Position numbers and translations under genes: made by a program
In this document: positions 1 through 9,356 of the stretch, piece after piece
How the letters are laid out: every line of letters starts with the position of its first letter
Position numbering within the stretch: position 1 is the first letter of the stretch
The notes under the pieces: generated by a model
What the model was told of the DNA's origin: nothing
What the model saw: only the letters and a program-made list of their open reading frames with translations
Database searches by the model: none
From: Mycolicibacterium pulveris
GTDB lineage: Bacteria; Actinomycetota; Actinomycetes; Mycobacteriales; Mycobacteriaceae
DNA: 64,000 nucleotides
Direction: 5' to 3'
Assembly (NCBI RefSeq): GCF_010725725.1
Contig: NZ_AP022599.1
Coordinates: 3,286,001 to 3,350,000, forward strand

Positions 1-1
1 G

Positions 2-667
2 GATCTCACCGAGCAGCCGCTGCTGGACCGTGTCGACCTCGGCGCCAGCCCGGCGGCCGTGCTCGCAGCACGAGAAGCGTTGCGGGTCGCCGACATCGGC
101 GTCGACGACATCGCCACCTTCGACCTGTACAGCTGCTTTCCGTTCCCGGTCTTCATCGTCAGCGAGGCGTTGGGCATCGACGGCGCCGACCCGCGTGGGC
201 TCACGGTTACCGGTGGGCTGCCCTACTTCGGCGGCCCGGGCAACAGCTACTCGCTGCATGCCATCGCCGAGACTGTGACGCAATTGCGGGACAGGCCAGG
301 GCGATTCGGCTTCGTCGGCGCCAACGGCGGCACGATGAGCAAGTATTCGGTCGGTGTGTACTCCACTCGACCCGCCCCCTGGCGAGCCGACCGCAGCGAA
401 CAGCTCAACCAGCAGGTCAGCGCATTGCCGAAGGTCGCGGTCGCCGAAAGGCCCGACGGCGCAGCCACGATCGAAACCTATTCGGTGCGCTACGACTGGC
501 CCACCACCACCGGCATCATCATCGGGCGCCTCGACGCCGACAACTCGCGTTTCCTGGCCACCACCGAAGACCCCGAGCTGGTGGGGCTGATGTGCGACGG
601 CGATCCGCTGACGGCCGCCATCCACGTGCGGCCGACCGAGCACGGCAACCGCGCCACGTTGAGGTAG
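2..667 (+). CDS. Thiolase-superfamily protein, C-terminal part (5' end outside window)
   Basis: The frame is open from base 2 and ends at TAG 665-667, so only the last ~221 residues are seen. The stretch GGLPYFGGPGNSYSLHAIAE is the C-terminal thiolase motif around the catalytic His, as in SCP-x/acetyl-CoA acetyltransferase-like proteins. It is followed by an extra ~80-residue tail (ETYSVRYDWPTTTGIIIGRL) of the kind found at the end of type-1 thiolase-like proteins. Such proteins act on acyl-CoA thioesters, but the active-site Cys region is outside the window, so catalytic competence cannot be judged. modA follows 6 nt downstream, possibly co-transcribed by chance. Confidence 0.8.
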   Translation, partial: DLTEQPLLDRVDLGASPAAVLAAREALRVADIGVDDIATFDLYSCFPFPVFIVSEALGIDGADPRGLTVTGGLPYFGGPGNSYSLHAIAETVTQLRDRPGRFGFVGANGGTMSKYSVGVYSTRPAPWRADRSEQLNQQVSALPKVAVAERPDGAATIETYSVRYDWPTTTGIIIGRLDADNSRFLATTEDPELVGLMCDGDPLTAAIHVRPTEHGNRATLR

Positions 668-673
668 CCGACG

Positions 674-1420
674 GTGACGCGGGCGCTGCTGGCCGGGGTG
701 CTGCTGCTCGCGGTGCTGACCGGTTGCGGTTCGGGCACCTCGGCAAGCCAGACCATCGTGGTCTACGCCGCGGCGTCCCTGCGCGGTCCCTTCACCGATA
801 TCGGCGAGCAGTTCGAAGACGCCAATCCCGGTGCATCCGTGGAGTTTTCATTCGCCGGGTCCTCGGATCTGGTGACCCAGCTGACGCAGGGCGCCCGGGC
901 TGACGTATTCGCCTCGGCCGACGTCACCAACATGGACAAGGCCGCCGACGCCGGTCTGCTCCAGGGTCCGCCGGTGAACTTCGCGTCGAACACGCTGACC
1001 ATCGCCGTCGCGCCCGGTAACCCCAAAGGTGTCACGGCGCTCCGCGACCTGACCCGCCCCGACATCGCCGTCGTCGTCTGCGCCCCCCAGGTGCCGTGCG
1101 GCGCGGCCACCCGCCGCGTCGAACGGGCCGCGGCCGTCGACCTGTCCCCGGCCAGTGAGGAATCATCGGTCACCGACGTGCTCAACAAGGTGACCAGCGG
1201 GCAGGCCGACGCCGGGTTGGTCTACATCACCGACGCGATCGACGCCGGAGACAAGGTCACCGCCGTGCCCTTTCCCGAGGCGGAAGGCCTCGTCAACACG
1301 TACCCGATCGCGGTGCTCGAGCAGTCGCAAAACCCTGATCTCGCAACGAAATTCGTCGCGGCCGTCACGGGCGAACCCGGGCAGCGGGTGCTCGCCGCGG
1401 CCGGTTTCACGACACCCTGA
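674..1420 (+). CDS. modA: ModA-like molybdate-binding lipoprotein of an ABC importer
   Basis: A 248-aa periplasmic binding protein. The GTG start at 674 gives a signal peptide with lipobox LTGC (Cys near residue 17), so it should be lipid-anchored outside the membrane. The mature part has the ModA fold signatures VVYAAASLRGPF, FSFAGSSDLVTQ and GQADAGLVYITDA. The family captures molybdate or tungstate for ModBC. No modB or modC follows: the next gene is convergent and its stop codon abuts this one (1420/1421), so the permease must be elsewhere. Molybdopterin-related genes (moaB2, a MoeA paralogue) lie far downstream and are not linked to it. Confidence 0.9.
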   Translation: MTRALLAGVLLLAVLTGCGSGTSASQTIVVYAAASLRGPFTDIGEQFEDANPGASVEFSFAGSSDLVTQLTQGARADVFASADVTNMDKAADAGLLQGPPVNFASNTLTIAVAPGNPKGVTALRDLTRPDIAVVVCAPQVPCGAATRRVERAAAVDLSPASEESSVTDVLNKVTSGQADAGLVYITDAIDAGDKVTAVPFPEAEGLVNTYPIAVLEQSQNPDLATKFVAAVTGEPGQRVLAAAGFTTP

Positions 1421-2269
1421 TCACGACATGTCGGCCAGCTTGCCCGCCAGACGCTCGACATAGGCGGCGACATCGTCGGGGGACTTGTCGGGCAGCCCGA
1501 ACAGCACCTCGGTGACGCCCAGGTCGGCCCAGCGCGCCAGCTTGTCCGCATCCGGCTTGAAGTCCAGCGCGACGATCTGGGGTGCGCCCTGCCGGCCCGC
1601 GTCCGCCCAGATGTCCTGCAGCAGCTTCACCGGTTCGTCGATGTCGAAGTCGCGCGGCGTGGTGATCCAGCCGTCGGCCGAGCGGGTGATCCACTTGAAG
1701 TTCTTCTCGGTGCCCGCCGCGCCGACGAGCACCGGGATGTGCGGTTGCACCGGCTTGGGCCAGGCCCAGCTCGGGCCGAAGCTGACGAACTCGCCCTCGT
1801 AGGACGCCTCCTCCTGGGTCCACAGCGCCCGCATGGCCTCCAGGTACTCGCGCAGCATCGTGCGGCGCCGGCCCGGCGGCACGTTGTGGTCGGCCAGCTC
1901 GTCGGTGTTCCAGCCGAAGCCGACACCGAGGCTGACCCTGCCGCCGGACAGGTGATCGAGCGTGGCGATCGTCTTGGCCAGCGAGATCGGGTCGCGCTCG
2001 ACCGGCAGGGCGACCGCCGTCGACAGCCGCACCCGCGTCGTCACCGCGCAGGCCGTGGCCAGGCTGACCCAGGGATCCAACGTGCGCATATAGCGGTCGT
2101 CGGGCAGCGACTCGTCACCTGTGGTCGGATGGGCGGCCTGCCGCTTGACCGGGATGTGGGTGTGTTCGGGCACGTAGAAAGTGGTGAACCCGTGGTCGTC
2201 GGCGAGTTTGGCCGCGGCTGCCGGGGTGATTCCGCGGTCGCTGGTGAAAAGTACGAGCCCGTAATCCAT
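1421..2269 (-). CDS. LLM-class F420-dependent oxidoreductase (Rv0953c-like)
   Basis: A 282-aa luciferase-like monooxygenase-fold protein. I start it at ATG 2269 (MDYGLVLFTSDRG); the frame stays open upstream to 2572, but that stretch carries an operator-like palindrome and looks non-coding. The family signatures are VPEHTHIPV near the N-terminus, VSLGVGFGWNTDEL in the middle and GADGWIT-like SADGWITTPRD towards the end. Members usually bind F420 and oxidise or reduce small organic substrates; the substrate here is unknown. A KstR-type palindrome lies 8 nt upstream of the start, suggesting control with the sterol-catabolism regulon. It is convergent with modA. Confidence 0.85.
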   Translation of the reverse strand: MDYGLVLFTSDRGITPAAAAKLADDHGFTTFYVPEHTHIPVKRQAAHPTTGDESLPDDRYMRTLDPWVSLATACAVTTRVRLSTAVALPVERDPISLAKTIATLDHLSGGRVSLGVGFGWNTDELADHNVPPGRRRTMLREYLEAMRALWTQEEASYEGEFVSFGPSWAWPKPVQPHIPVLVGAAGTEKNFKWITRSADGWITTPRDFDIDEPVKLLQDIWADAGRQGAPQIVALDFKPDADKLARWADLGVTEVLFGLPDKSPDDVAAYVERLAGKLADMS

Positions 2270-2277
2270 GACTGGAT

Positions 2278-2291
2278 TAGAACGTGTTCTA
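2278..2291. promoter_or_regulatory. KstR-type operator
   Basis: TAGAACGTGTTCTA is a perfect 14-bp palindrome matching the published KstR consensus TnnAACnnGTTnnA. It sits 8 bp upstream of the ATG of the leftward oxidoreductase gene, where a bound repressor would block transcription. KstR is the TetR-family repressor of cholesterol degradation, relieved by a sterol-derived CoA ester. The remaining bases to 2570 show no gene I can support; they carry the promoter of the rightward gene at 2571. Confidence 0.75.
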
Positions 2292-2570
2292 GTCGCCGGA
2301 GCAACACCGGGGTGCGATAACCCATATTCACGCCCCGCCGGAACCACTTCGCGGAAGGTATTGCGGCGTATCGCAAACGTCGCCCGGTTCGGCGGCGCGG
2401 CGGCTTTTCGCGCCTTGACTAGGAGATCGAGGGCGTCGATGCGCCGGGGTCGTTGCAGATGCGCGAAATCGAAGATTCCGAAGAGAATTCGATCGGCCAA
2501 CCCGCGCCCGCGTCGGACCCATCCAGGTGCGCTAGCGTGGTCTGCACGCCCGTCCAGCACAGGAGAGGTC

Positions 2571-3482
2571 ATGACCTACCCGCCCGGTCCACCCGGTAGC
2601 CCCGGATACTCCTCGGCACAGCAGCCGACCAACCAGTTCGCCGCGCCCACACAGCAGTTCGGCAAGGTCGGCGAACCTTCTTCGTCAGCGCCGGAAGCCG
2701 CCAGCAGGCTGCCCCGCTACCTGACCGCCGCCATCGCCGCGCTCGGCCTGGCGGTGTACCTGTCGAGCTTCGGCCCGCTCTTCACGATCGCCGCATCCGA
2801 TTTCCCCGGCCTGGTGGACGTCAGCGGTGGCTCCTTCGGACTGGTGCTGACCGTCGCCGCCGCGGTGCTGGCCGGACTGCTCGCCGGCGTCGGCCTGCTG
2901 CCCAGGCAGACGGTCTCGACGTCGCTGGTGACGGTCCTCGCGCTGCTGGCGTTCCTGCTCGTCATCGCCGAGGTCATCAACAAACCCAGCGTCGCCTCCA
3001 TCGACTGGGGGCTCTACCTGGTCATCGCGTTCACGGTGCTGCAGGCGATCGTCGCCGTCGCGGCATTGCTGTTCGAGACCGGCATCATCGCCCCGCCCGC
3101 CCCGCGCCCGAAGTACGACCAGAACTACGGGCAGTACGGGGGTCCAGGCGGCTACTACGGTCAGCAGTACGGCGGACCGCAGCGGCAGCCGCACCAGCAG
3201 CGGCCGGGCTATCCCACCCCGTACGGCGGCTATCCGAGCGGCCCGTCGACCGGCGGGTTCGCCAGCCCGCAGACCGGCTCGCAATCCGGATCGCAACCCG
3301 GCTCCCAGCCCGGCTCGCAGGCGGGTTCGCAGTCCGGTGGCCAGGGCGGCGGTCAAAGCGGGCCCCCGACCCCGCCGACCGGGTTCCCGACCTACGGCCA
3401 ACCGCCGTCCAGCTCGACCCCGGCGACACAGACTCCCTCGCAGCCGTCGTCCTCCTCGCAGTCCGGGCAGCCGCCGTCGTAG
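2571..3482 (+). CDS. DUF5336 four-helix membrane protein with Gly/Ser/Gln/Pro-rich tail (Rv0954-like)
   Basis: 303 aa from ATG 2571, with AGGAGAGG directly upstream deciding the start; the frame runs further upstream but through non-coding sequence. A Pro/Gly/Gln-rich N-terminal stretch (~45 aa) precedes four hydrophobic helices (e.g. YLTAAIAALGLAVYLSSFG and FGLVLTVAAAVLAGLLAGVG), then a ~125-residue disordered tail rich in Tyr/Gly/Gln and later in GSQ/GSQP repeats. It is a conserved mycobacterial envelope protein of unknown function (the M. tuberculosis homologue has been called a 34-kDa antigen-like protein). Next comes another polytopic membrane gene in the same direction. Confidence 0.8.
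   Translation: MTYPPGPPGSPGYSSAQQPTNQFAAPTQQFGKVGEPSSSAPEAASRLPRYLTAAIAALGLAVYLSSFGPLFTIAASDFPGLVDVSGGSFGLVLTVAAAVLAGLLAGVGLLPRQTVSTSLVTVLALLAFLLVIAEVINKPSVASIDWGLYLVIAFTVLQAIVAVAALLFETGIIAPPAPRPKYDQNYGQYGGPGGYYGQQYGGPQRQPHQQRPGYPTPYGGYPSGPSTGGFASPQTGSQSGSQPGSQPGSQAGSQSGGQGGGQSGPPTPPTGFPTYGQPPSSSTPATQTPSQPSSSSQSGQPPS
3276..3360 (+). repeat. In-gene GSQ/GSQP codon repeat
   Basis: Imperfect tandem units encode GSQS, GSQP, GSQP, GSQA, GSQS and GGQG in the C-terminal tail of the preceding gene. The units are 12 nt long and vary at third positions, so copy number may differ between strains. It is a protein low-complexity repeat, not CRISPR. Confidence 0.7.
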
Positions 3483-3543
3483 TCTGAGCCGCGCGTGCGT
3501 CAACCTTCGCGCGCGCTGAGCTTGTGCGAGGAGCGGCCAACCA

Positions 3544-4944
3544 GTGGACAACCGACCGGTCGGCCCGCGCCAGGCACGGGAGCTGCTTCGGGTCGCGTTC
3601 GGGCCGTCGATCATCGCGCTCGTCCTCATCGCTGCGGTCGTCCTGATCCAGCTGCTCATCGCCAACAGCGAGATGACCGGCGCGTTCGGGGCGACCGCCA
3701 GCATGTGGCTGGGCGTGCACCTGGTGCCGGTGTCGATCGGCGGCGCCGAACTGGGCGTGCTGCCGCTGCTGCCCACACTGGTGATGATCTGGGGAACGGC
3801 CCGCACGACGGCGGCTGCGACCTCACCCCAGAGTTCGTGGTTCGTGACGCGCTGGGTGGTGGGCTCCGCGCTGGGCGGGCCGCTGCTGATCGCGGCAATC
3901 TGTCTGGCCGTCGTCCACGACGCCGCGTCGGTGCTGACCGATCTGCAGACGCCCAACGCCCTGCGCGCCTTCGGCAGCGTGCTGGCCGTGCACGCGATCG
4001 GCGCGGCCGTCGGGGTGGGATCCCGGGTGGGTCGACGGCTGCTGGACGCGTCGCCGCTGCCGGAATGGCTGCCCGACGCGATCCGCGCCGCCACCGCCGG
4101 GGTGCTGGCGCTGCTGGGTCTGTCCGGTGCGGTGGCGGCCGGATCGCTCATCGTGCACTGGTCGACCATGCACGACCTGTTCGGGATCACCGAGTCGACG
4201 TTCGGGCAACTCAGCCTCGCCGCGCTGTCGATCCTGTACATCCCGAACGTGCTCGTGGGTACCGCGGCCGTGGCCGTGGGCTCCAGCGCCCACATCGGGT
4301 TGGCGACGTTCAGCTCGTTCACGGTGTTCGGCGGCGACATCCCGGCGCTGCCGGTGCTGGCCGCCGTGCCGACGCCGCCGCTGGGCCCGGTCTGGGTGGC
4401 GCTGTTGATCGTGGCGGCCGTGTCGGGTGTGGCGATCGGCCAGCAGTGTGCGCGACGCCCGTTGCCTTTGCTGCCCGCGCTGCTCAAGCTCGTCGTCGCC
4501 GCAGCGCTGGCGGCCGTGACGATGGCGCTGCTCGGCCACGCCGGCGGGGGCCGGCTGGGCAACTTCGGCGACGTGGGCGTCGACCAGACCACGTTCGGGC
4601 CCGCCGTGTTCCTGTGGTTCGTCGCGATCGGTGGGCTGACGGTGGCGATGTCGGGCGGCGTCGCCCGCCGCCCCAAGGCACCGAAGCCCGCGCCCGAGCC
4701 CGAGCCCGAGGCACAACCCGAATCCGAGCCCGAACCCGAGCTCGAGGCGGACGACGACGGCGACGTCGAGCCGGAACCCGAGCCCGAGCCGTCCGAGGAG
4801 ACCGCCGCCGACACCTCTGCGGGGGTGGACGAGCACGTGCCGGCCGAGGCACCCGCGACCCTCGAGGACCTCGAGGAACACTTCCTCGTCGACGACGACG
4901 CCATGCCGGACACCGCGAAGCGACCCCGTAACGGTGACGATTAG
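3544..4944 (+). CDS. DUF6350 polytopic membrane protein with acidic tail (Rv0955-like)
   Basis: 466 aa from GTG 3544. The first ~380 residues are almost continuous hydrophobic helices (e.g. [56 protein letters not shown]), about ten membrane spans. The last ~85 residues are an acidic, disordered cytoplasmic-type tail made of Glu-Pro repeats and Asp runs. The family is actinobacterial and of unknown function, with a conserved position just before purN. The end overlaps a possible early purN start by 11 nt, so co-transcription with purNH is likely. Confidence 0.8.
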   Translation: MDNRPVGPRQARELLRVAFGPSIIALVLIAAVVLIQLLIANSEMTGAFGATASMWLGVHLVPVSIGGAELGVLPLLPTLVMIWGTARTTAAATSPQSSWFVTRWVVGSALGGPLLIAAICLAVVHDAASVLTDLQTPNALRAFGSVLAVHAIGAAVGVGSRVGRRLLDASPLPEWLPDAIRAATAGVLALLGLSGAVAAGSLIVHWSTMHDLFGITESTFGQLSLAALSILYIPNVLVGTAAVAVGSSAHIGLATFSSFTVFGGDIPALPVLAAVPTPPLGPVWVALLIVAAVSGVAIGQQCARRPLPLLPALLKLVVAAALAAVTMALLGHAGGGRLGNFGDVGVDQTTFGPAVFLWFVAIGGLTVAMSGGVARRPKAPKPAPEPEPEAQPESEPEPELEADDDGDVEPEPEPEPSEETAADTSAGVDEHVPAEAPATLEDLEEHFLVDDDAMPDTAKRPRNGDD

Positions 4945-4954
4945 GCTCCCAGGC

Positions 4955-5584
4955 GTGCAGGAACCGCTTCGTGTGCCACCCAGCGCACCGGCGCGGGTGG
5001 TGGTGCTGGCATCGGGCACCGGGTCGCTGCTCGCCTCCCTGCTCGCCGCCGCGGTCGGGGATTATCCGGCCCGAGTGGTCGCGGTCGGCACGGACCGCGA
5101 GTGCGCCGCGCTGCAGATCGCCGCGTCGTCGTCGGTGCCGACCTTCACCGTCGCGCTGCGTGACCACCCCGACCGCGCGGCATGGGACGCCGCGCTCACC
5201 GAGGCCACCGCCGCATACGAGCCGGACTTGGTGGTCTCCGCCGGTTTCATGAAAATCCTTGGCCCGCAATTTCTTTCCCGATTCCCGGGTCGGGTGATCA
5301 ACACCCATCCGGCTCTGCTGCCAGCGTTCCCCGGCGCGCACGCGGTGCCCGACGCGCTGGCCTACGGCGTCAAGGTCACCGGCTGCAGCGTGCATCTGGT
5401 CGACGCCGGCACCGACACCGGGCCGGTGCTGGCCCAGGAGGCGGTGCCGGTCCTCGACGACGACGACGAAGCCACCTTGCACGAGCGGATCAAGGTCGTG
5501 GAGCGACGACTGCTCGTGGACGTAGTGGAAGCGCTCGCGACCCGCGGCGTGACCTGGACCGGACGAAAGGCGACCCTGGGATGA
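4955..5584 (+). CDS. purN: Phosphoribosylglycinamide formyltransferase
   Basis: 209 aa. I choose GTG 4955 ([20 protein letters not shown]), as in mycobacterial orthologues, over GTG 4934, which would overlap the upstream gene. PurN transfers a formyl group from 10-formyl-THF to GAR in purine synthesis. Visible are the phosphate loop [11 protein letters not shown], the catalytic region [11 protein letters not shown], the motif [15 protein letters not shown] (catalytic Asn and His) and the late Asp region [14 protein letters not shown]. The stop overlaps the purH ATG (ATGA at 5581-5584), showing translational coupling with the gene for the last steps of the pathway. Confidence 0.95.
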   Translation: MQEPLRVPPSAPARVVVLASGTGSLLASLLAAAVGDYPARVVAVGTDRECAALQIAASSSVPTFTVALRDHPDRAAWDAALTEATAAYEPDLVVSAGFMKILGPQFLSRFPGRVINTHPALLPAFPGAHAVPDALAYGVKVTGCSVHLVDAGTDTGPVLAQEAVPVLDDDDEATLHERIKVVERRLLVDVVEALATRGVTWTGRKATLG

Positions 5585-7149
5585 GCGATAAACGACCGAT
5601 TCGCCGCGCGTTGGTCAGCGTGTACGACAAGACGGGGCTGCCCGAACTGGCCCGCGGACTGCACGACGCCGGGGTCGCCATCGTCTCGACCGGATCGACT
5701 GCCAAAACCATTGCCGACACCGGGGTTCCGGTGACGCCGGTGGAGGAGGTGACTGGCTTTCCCGAGGTGCTCGACGGACGGGTCAAGACCCTGCACCCGC
5801 ATGTGCACGCCGGGCTGCTGGCCGATCAGCGCAAACCCGAACATGTTTCGGCGCTGGCCGAACTCGGTGTCGCCCCGTTCGAACTCGTCGTGGTGAACCT
5901 GTATCCGTTCAGCGAGACCGTCGCCTCGGGTGCGAGCATCGACGAATGCGTCGAGCAGATCGACATCGGCGGCCCGTCGATGGTTCGCGCCGCCGCGAAG
6001 AACCACCCGAGCGTCGCCGTCGTGGTCGACCCGCTCGGCTACGACGGCGTGCTCGCCGCGGTGCGCGCGGGCGGGTTCACGCTCGAGGAGCGAAAGAAGC
6101 TGGCGGCCCTCGCCTTTCGGCACACCGCCGAGTACGACGTCGCGGTGGCGTCGTGGATGGGATCGGTGCTGGCGCCCGAGGGCGACGCGGCGCCCGCCTC
6201 CCTGCCGCAGTGGCTCGGTGCGACGTGGCGGCGCGATGCCGTGCTGCGCTATGGGGAGAACCCGCACCAGCAGGCCGCGCTGTACCGCGACGACTCGGCG
6301 TGGCCCGGCCTGGCGCAGGCCGAACAGCTGCACGGCAAGGAGATGTCCTACAACAACTACACCGACGCCGATGCGGCCTGGCGTGCGGCGTTCGACCACG
6401 AGGAGATCTGCGTCGCGATCATCAAGCACGCCAACCCGTGCGGCATCGCGATCTCGACGGTGTCGGTGGCCGACGCGCACCGCAAGGCCCACGAATGCGA
6501 TCCGCTGTCGGCGTTCGGCGGGGTGATCGCGGCCAACACCACGGTCAGCGTCGAGATGGCCGAGACCGTCGCCGACATCTTCACCGAGGTGATCGTCGCG
6601 CCGGCCTACGAGCCCGGCGCCGTGGACGTGCTCGCGCGTAAGAAGAACATCCGGGTGCTGGTGGCCGCCGAACCGCAGCCGGGCGGCTCGGAGTTCCGTC
6701 AGGTCAGCGGGGGGCTGCTGGTGCAGCAGCGCGACGCGTTCACCGCCCCCGGCGACGACTCGGTCAACTGGACGCTGGTCGCCGGGTCGCCGGCCGATCC
6801 CGCGACGCTGGACGATCTGAAGTTCGCGTGGCGGGTGTGCCGCGCGGTGAAGTCCAACGCGATCGTCGTCGCGGCCGACGGCGCCACGGTCGGGGTGGGC
6901 ATGGGCCAGGTGAACCGGGTCGACGCGGCCCGGTTGGCGGTGCAGCGCGCAGGCGACCGGGTGCGCGGCGCCGTCGCGGCCTCCGACGCGTTCTTCCCGT
7001 TCCCCGACGGGCTGGAGGTGCTCATCGAGGGCGGGGTCAAGGCCGTCGTGCATCCCGGCGGATCGGTGCGCGACGAGCAGGTCACCGAGGCGGCCGCCAA
7101 GGCAGGCATCACGCTGTACCTGACCGGCGCCCGCCACTTCGCGCACTGA
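5581..7149 (+). CDS. purH: Bifunctional AICAR transformylase / IMP cyclohydrolase
   Basis: 522 aa, the usual length. The N-terminal MGS-like cyclohydrolase domain (~1-195) shows [13 protein letters not shown] and [20 protein letters not shown]. The C-terminal transformylase domain shows [11 protein letters not shown] (the catalytic Lys-His pair) and [20 protein letters not shown]. It catalyses AICAR to FAICAR to IMP, ending de novo purine synthesis in the cytoplasm. The ATG overlaps the purN stop by 4 nt. Confidence 0.96.
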   Translation: MSDKRPIRRALVSVYDKTGLPELARGLHDAGVAIVSTGSTAKTIADTGVPVTPVEEVTGFPEVLDGRVKTLHPHVHAGLLADQRKPEHVSALAELGVAPFELVVVNLYPFSETVASGASIDECVEQIDIGGPSMVRAAAKNHPSVAVVVDPLGYDGVLAAVRAGGFTLEERKKLAALAFRHTAEYDVAVASWMGSVLAPEGDAAPASLPQWLGATWRRDAVLRYGENPHQQAALYRDDSAWPGLAQAEQLHGKEMSYNNYTDADAAWRAAFDHEEICVAIIKHANPCGIAISTVSVADAHRKAHECDPLSAFGGVIAANTTVSVEMAETVADIFTEVIVAPAYEPGAVDVLARKKNIRVLVAAEPQPGGSEFRQVSGGLLVQQRDAFTAPGDDSVNWTLVAGSPADPATLDDLKFAWRVCRAVKSNAIVVAADGATVGVGMGQVNRVDAARLAVQRAGDRVRGAVAASDAFFPFPDGLEVLIEGGVKAVVHPGGSVRDEQVTEAAAKAGITLYLTGARHFAH

Positions 7150-7204
7150 GATCGAGATCGGCCGAACGTCGCACCAACAGCCGGGACGCGACTAAGTTGC
7201 TCCC

Positions 7205-7865
7205 ATGGTCACGGCATCGCGGACGGTCGCGGTCCTCGTTCTGGTCGCCACGACGCTGATGGCCTCGTGCACGCGGTACGTGGACGACGCGCGCGGTGGC
7301 CGGTGCCGAACTGTCGATGGCGGCCGAACCCGGTGGATCCGACTCGTCGCTGTGCGAGTCCGTCGATGTCCCGTTGACGACGATCCCGGCGAGGAACCAC
7401 GACGAGCCGGTGCTGAAGATTCCGAAGCCGCCGGGCTGGGGGCGGTCGACCATGTTGGATTCGCCGCTGATCCGCTTCGGTATGCGAAACGAGGCGCTTA
7501 CATCCGACGCCTTCACGGCGAACGTGATGGTGACGCTCGAGAGCACGCCGGGCGCCGAAGATGTGGACCTGATCTTCGCGACGATGCAAGACGCGTTGGA
7601 GTCCGGTCTGGGCGTGACCGACCTGCGGGTCAGCGAGCGCTCACTGTGCGGTCTGCCCGCCAGGACGTACCGCTACATGATGCCGGTGATGGGAAACATC
7701 GACCCGCACCCCGCGATTGCGCTTGGCGCGGTGATGCACGCCGAGGGTATGACGTACGTGATCAGCGTGACCGCCCAGGCGATGGACGCCGAGGACCCGA
7801 CCTATCAGCGGGACAGCGCGACGATCCTCGACGGGTTCCAGATGCTGCCGCCCTCACCGAACTGA
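7205..7865 (+). pseudogene. LpqN/LpqT-type lipoprotein gene with apparent 1-nt frameshift
   Basis: The frame opening at ATG 7205 encodes a classic lipoprotein signal (MVTASRTVAVLVLVATTLMA then SC, lipobox MASC) and ~8 mature residues. It then drifts into a high-GC nonsense frame. The mature domain is in the next frame (from about 7296 to TGA 7863-7865) and looks like LpqN/LpqT family proteins: PVLKIPKPPGWG, then a beta-rich domain ending ATILDGFQML. The switch lies in the GC-dinucleotide run ACGACGCGCGCGGTGG (about 7285-7297). A net +1 or -2 change there would join the two halves. Either the gene is broken, the reading is a sequence error, or translation starts at GTG 7296 without a signal (unlikely for this family). 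Confidence 0.75.
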
Positions 7866-7970
7866 CCTTTCGCCGGTGCGCCGAACGTGGGTTACCCGCA
7901 CGGCGTCGGGGCCGGAAGCGTGGCTTAACGACACACTCGACCGCGGCCGCGCGGAGTTGCGTAACTTGGA

Positions 7971-9356
7971 GTGGTGACCCAACCACGTGATCTACCCCGT
8001 ACCGTCGGCGAACTGAGGGCCTCCGGCCACCGCGAACGGGGCGTGAAGCAGGAAATCCGGGAAAACTTGCTGGCCGCTCTCGGCGAGGGCCGCGACCCCT
8101 GGCCGGGCATCCTCGGGTTCGAGGACACCGTGATCCCGCAGCTGGAGCGGGCCTTGATCGCCGGCCACGACGTCGTGCTGCTCGGCGAACGCGGCCAGGG
8201 CAAGACGCGGCTGCTGCGCGCCCTGACCGGTCTGCTCGACGAGTGGACGCCGGTCATCGAGGGCGCCGAGCTCGGCGAGCACCCGTACAGCCCGATCACC
8301 CCCGAATCGATCCGGCGCGCCGCCGACTCGGGTGAGGACCTGCCCGTCGTGTGGCGCCACCGCAGCGAGCGCTACACCGAGAAGCTGGCCACCCCCGACA
8401 CCAGCGTGGCCGACCTGGTCGGCGACATCGACCCGATCAAGGTGGCCGAGGGCCGTAGCCTCGGCGATCCCGAGACCATCGCCTACGGGTTGATCCCGCG
8501 CGCCCACCGCGGCATCGTCGCCATCAACGAGCTGCCCGACCTCGCCGAGCGCATCCAGGTGGCGATGCTCAACGTGATGGAGGAGCGCGACATCCAGGTC
8601 CGCGGCTACACGTTGCGATTGCCGCTCGACGTCCTCGTGGTCGCCAGCGCGAACCCCGAGGACTACACCAACCGCGGCCGCATCATCACACCGCTGAAGG
8701 ACCGGTTCGGCGCCGAGATCCGCACCCACTACCCACTGGCGCTCGACGCCGAGGTCGGCGTCATCAAACAGGAGGCCCAGCTCTCGGCCGAGGTCCCCGA
8801 ATACCTGCTGGCGGTGTTGGCGCGGTTCGCCCGCTACCTGCGCGAGTCCCGGTCCATCGACCAGCGCTCGGGTGTCTCGGCGCGGTTCGCGATCGCCGCC
8901 GCCGAAACCGTCGCCGCCGCCGCGCGGCACCGCTCGGCGCTGCTCGGCGAGGAGGATCCGGTGGCCCGGGTGGTCGACCTGGCCACGATCATCGACGTGC
9001 TGCGCGGCAAGCTCGAATTCGAGACCGGTGAAGAGGGCCGCGAACAAGCGGTGCTCGAGCACCTGCTGCGCCGGGCCACCGCGGACACCGCGCAGCGCGT
9101 GCTGGGCGGCATCGACGTCGGTCCGCTGGTGGTCGCGATCGAGAACGGGTCGGCGATCACCACCGGTGAGCGGGTGTCGGCGCGCGAGGTGCTGGCCGCG
9201 GTGCCCGAGGTGCCCGCGATCGCCGAGATCCAGACGCGGCTCGGCGCGACGACCGACGGGCAGCGCGCCGCCGCCGTCGAGTTGGCGCTCGAGGCGTTGT
9301 ATCTGGCCAAGCGAATCGACAAGGAGTCCGGAGAAGGCGAAACCGTTTATGGCTAA
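7971..9356 (+). CDS. MoxR/Mg-chelatase-type AAA+ ATPase (Rv0958-like)
   Basis: 461 aa from GTG 7971 (GTG 7974 is an equally plausible start). Walker A is GERGQGKT (residues 72-79) and the Walker B-like strand is GIVAINEL (181-188), followed by VVASANPEDYTNRGR (sensor region) and a C-terminal lid. Such ATPases usually work with a von Willebrand A-domain partner as a chaperone or metal-insertion machine, and the next gene encodes exactly that, overlapping this one by 8 nt. It is annotated in mycobacteria as a magnesium chelatase subunit, but no chlorophyll or B12 genes are nearby, so that name should not be taken as function. Confidence 0.9.
   Translation: MVTQPRDLPRTVGELRASGHRERGVKQEIRENLLAALGEGRDPWPGILGFEDTVIPQLERALIAGHDVVLLGERGQGKTRLLRALTGLLDEWTPVIEGAELGEHPYSPITPESIRRAADSGEDLPVVWRHRSERYTEKLATPDTSVADLVGDIDPIKVAEGRSLGDPETIAYGLIPRAHRGIVAINELPDLAERIQVAMLNVMEERDIQVRGYTLRLPLDVLVVASANPEDYTNRGRIITPLKDRFGAEIRTHYPLALDAEVGVIKQEAQLSAEVPEYLLAVLARFARYLRESRSIDQRSGVSARFAIAAAETVAAAARHRSALLGEEDPVARVVDLATIIDVLRGKLEFETGEEGREQAVLEHLLRRATADTAQRVLGGIDVGPLVVAIENGSAITTGERVSAREVLAAVPEVPAIAEIQTRLGATTDGQRAAAVELALEALYLAKRIDKESGEGETVYG

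Noticed and set aside
3276..3360. Repeat array considered as CRISPR-like
   Set aside because: Units are 12-nt, in frame, and encode GSQP-type residues; no spacers.
2685..4913. 742-aa open frame on the minus strand
   Set aside because: Antisense to two well-supported membrane genes; composed of Ser/Pro/Arg-rich sequence typical of GC-skewed shadow frames, no domain visible.
5362..7146. 594-aa minus-strand frame over purN/purH
   Set aside because: Shadow of purH; His/Arg/Asp-rich with no fold-like pattern.
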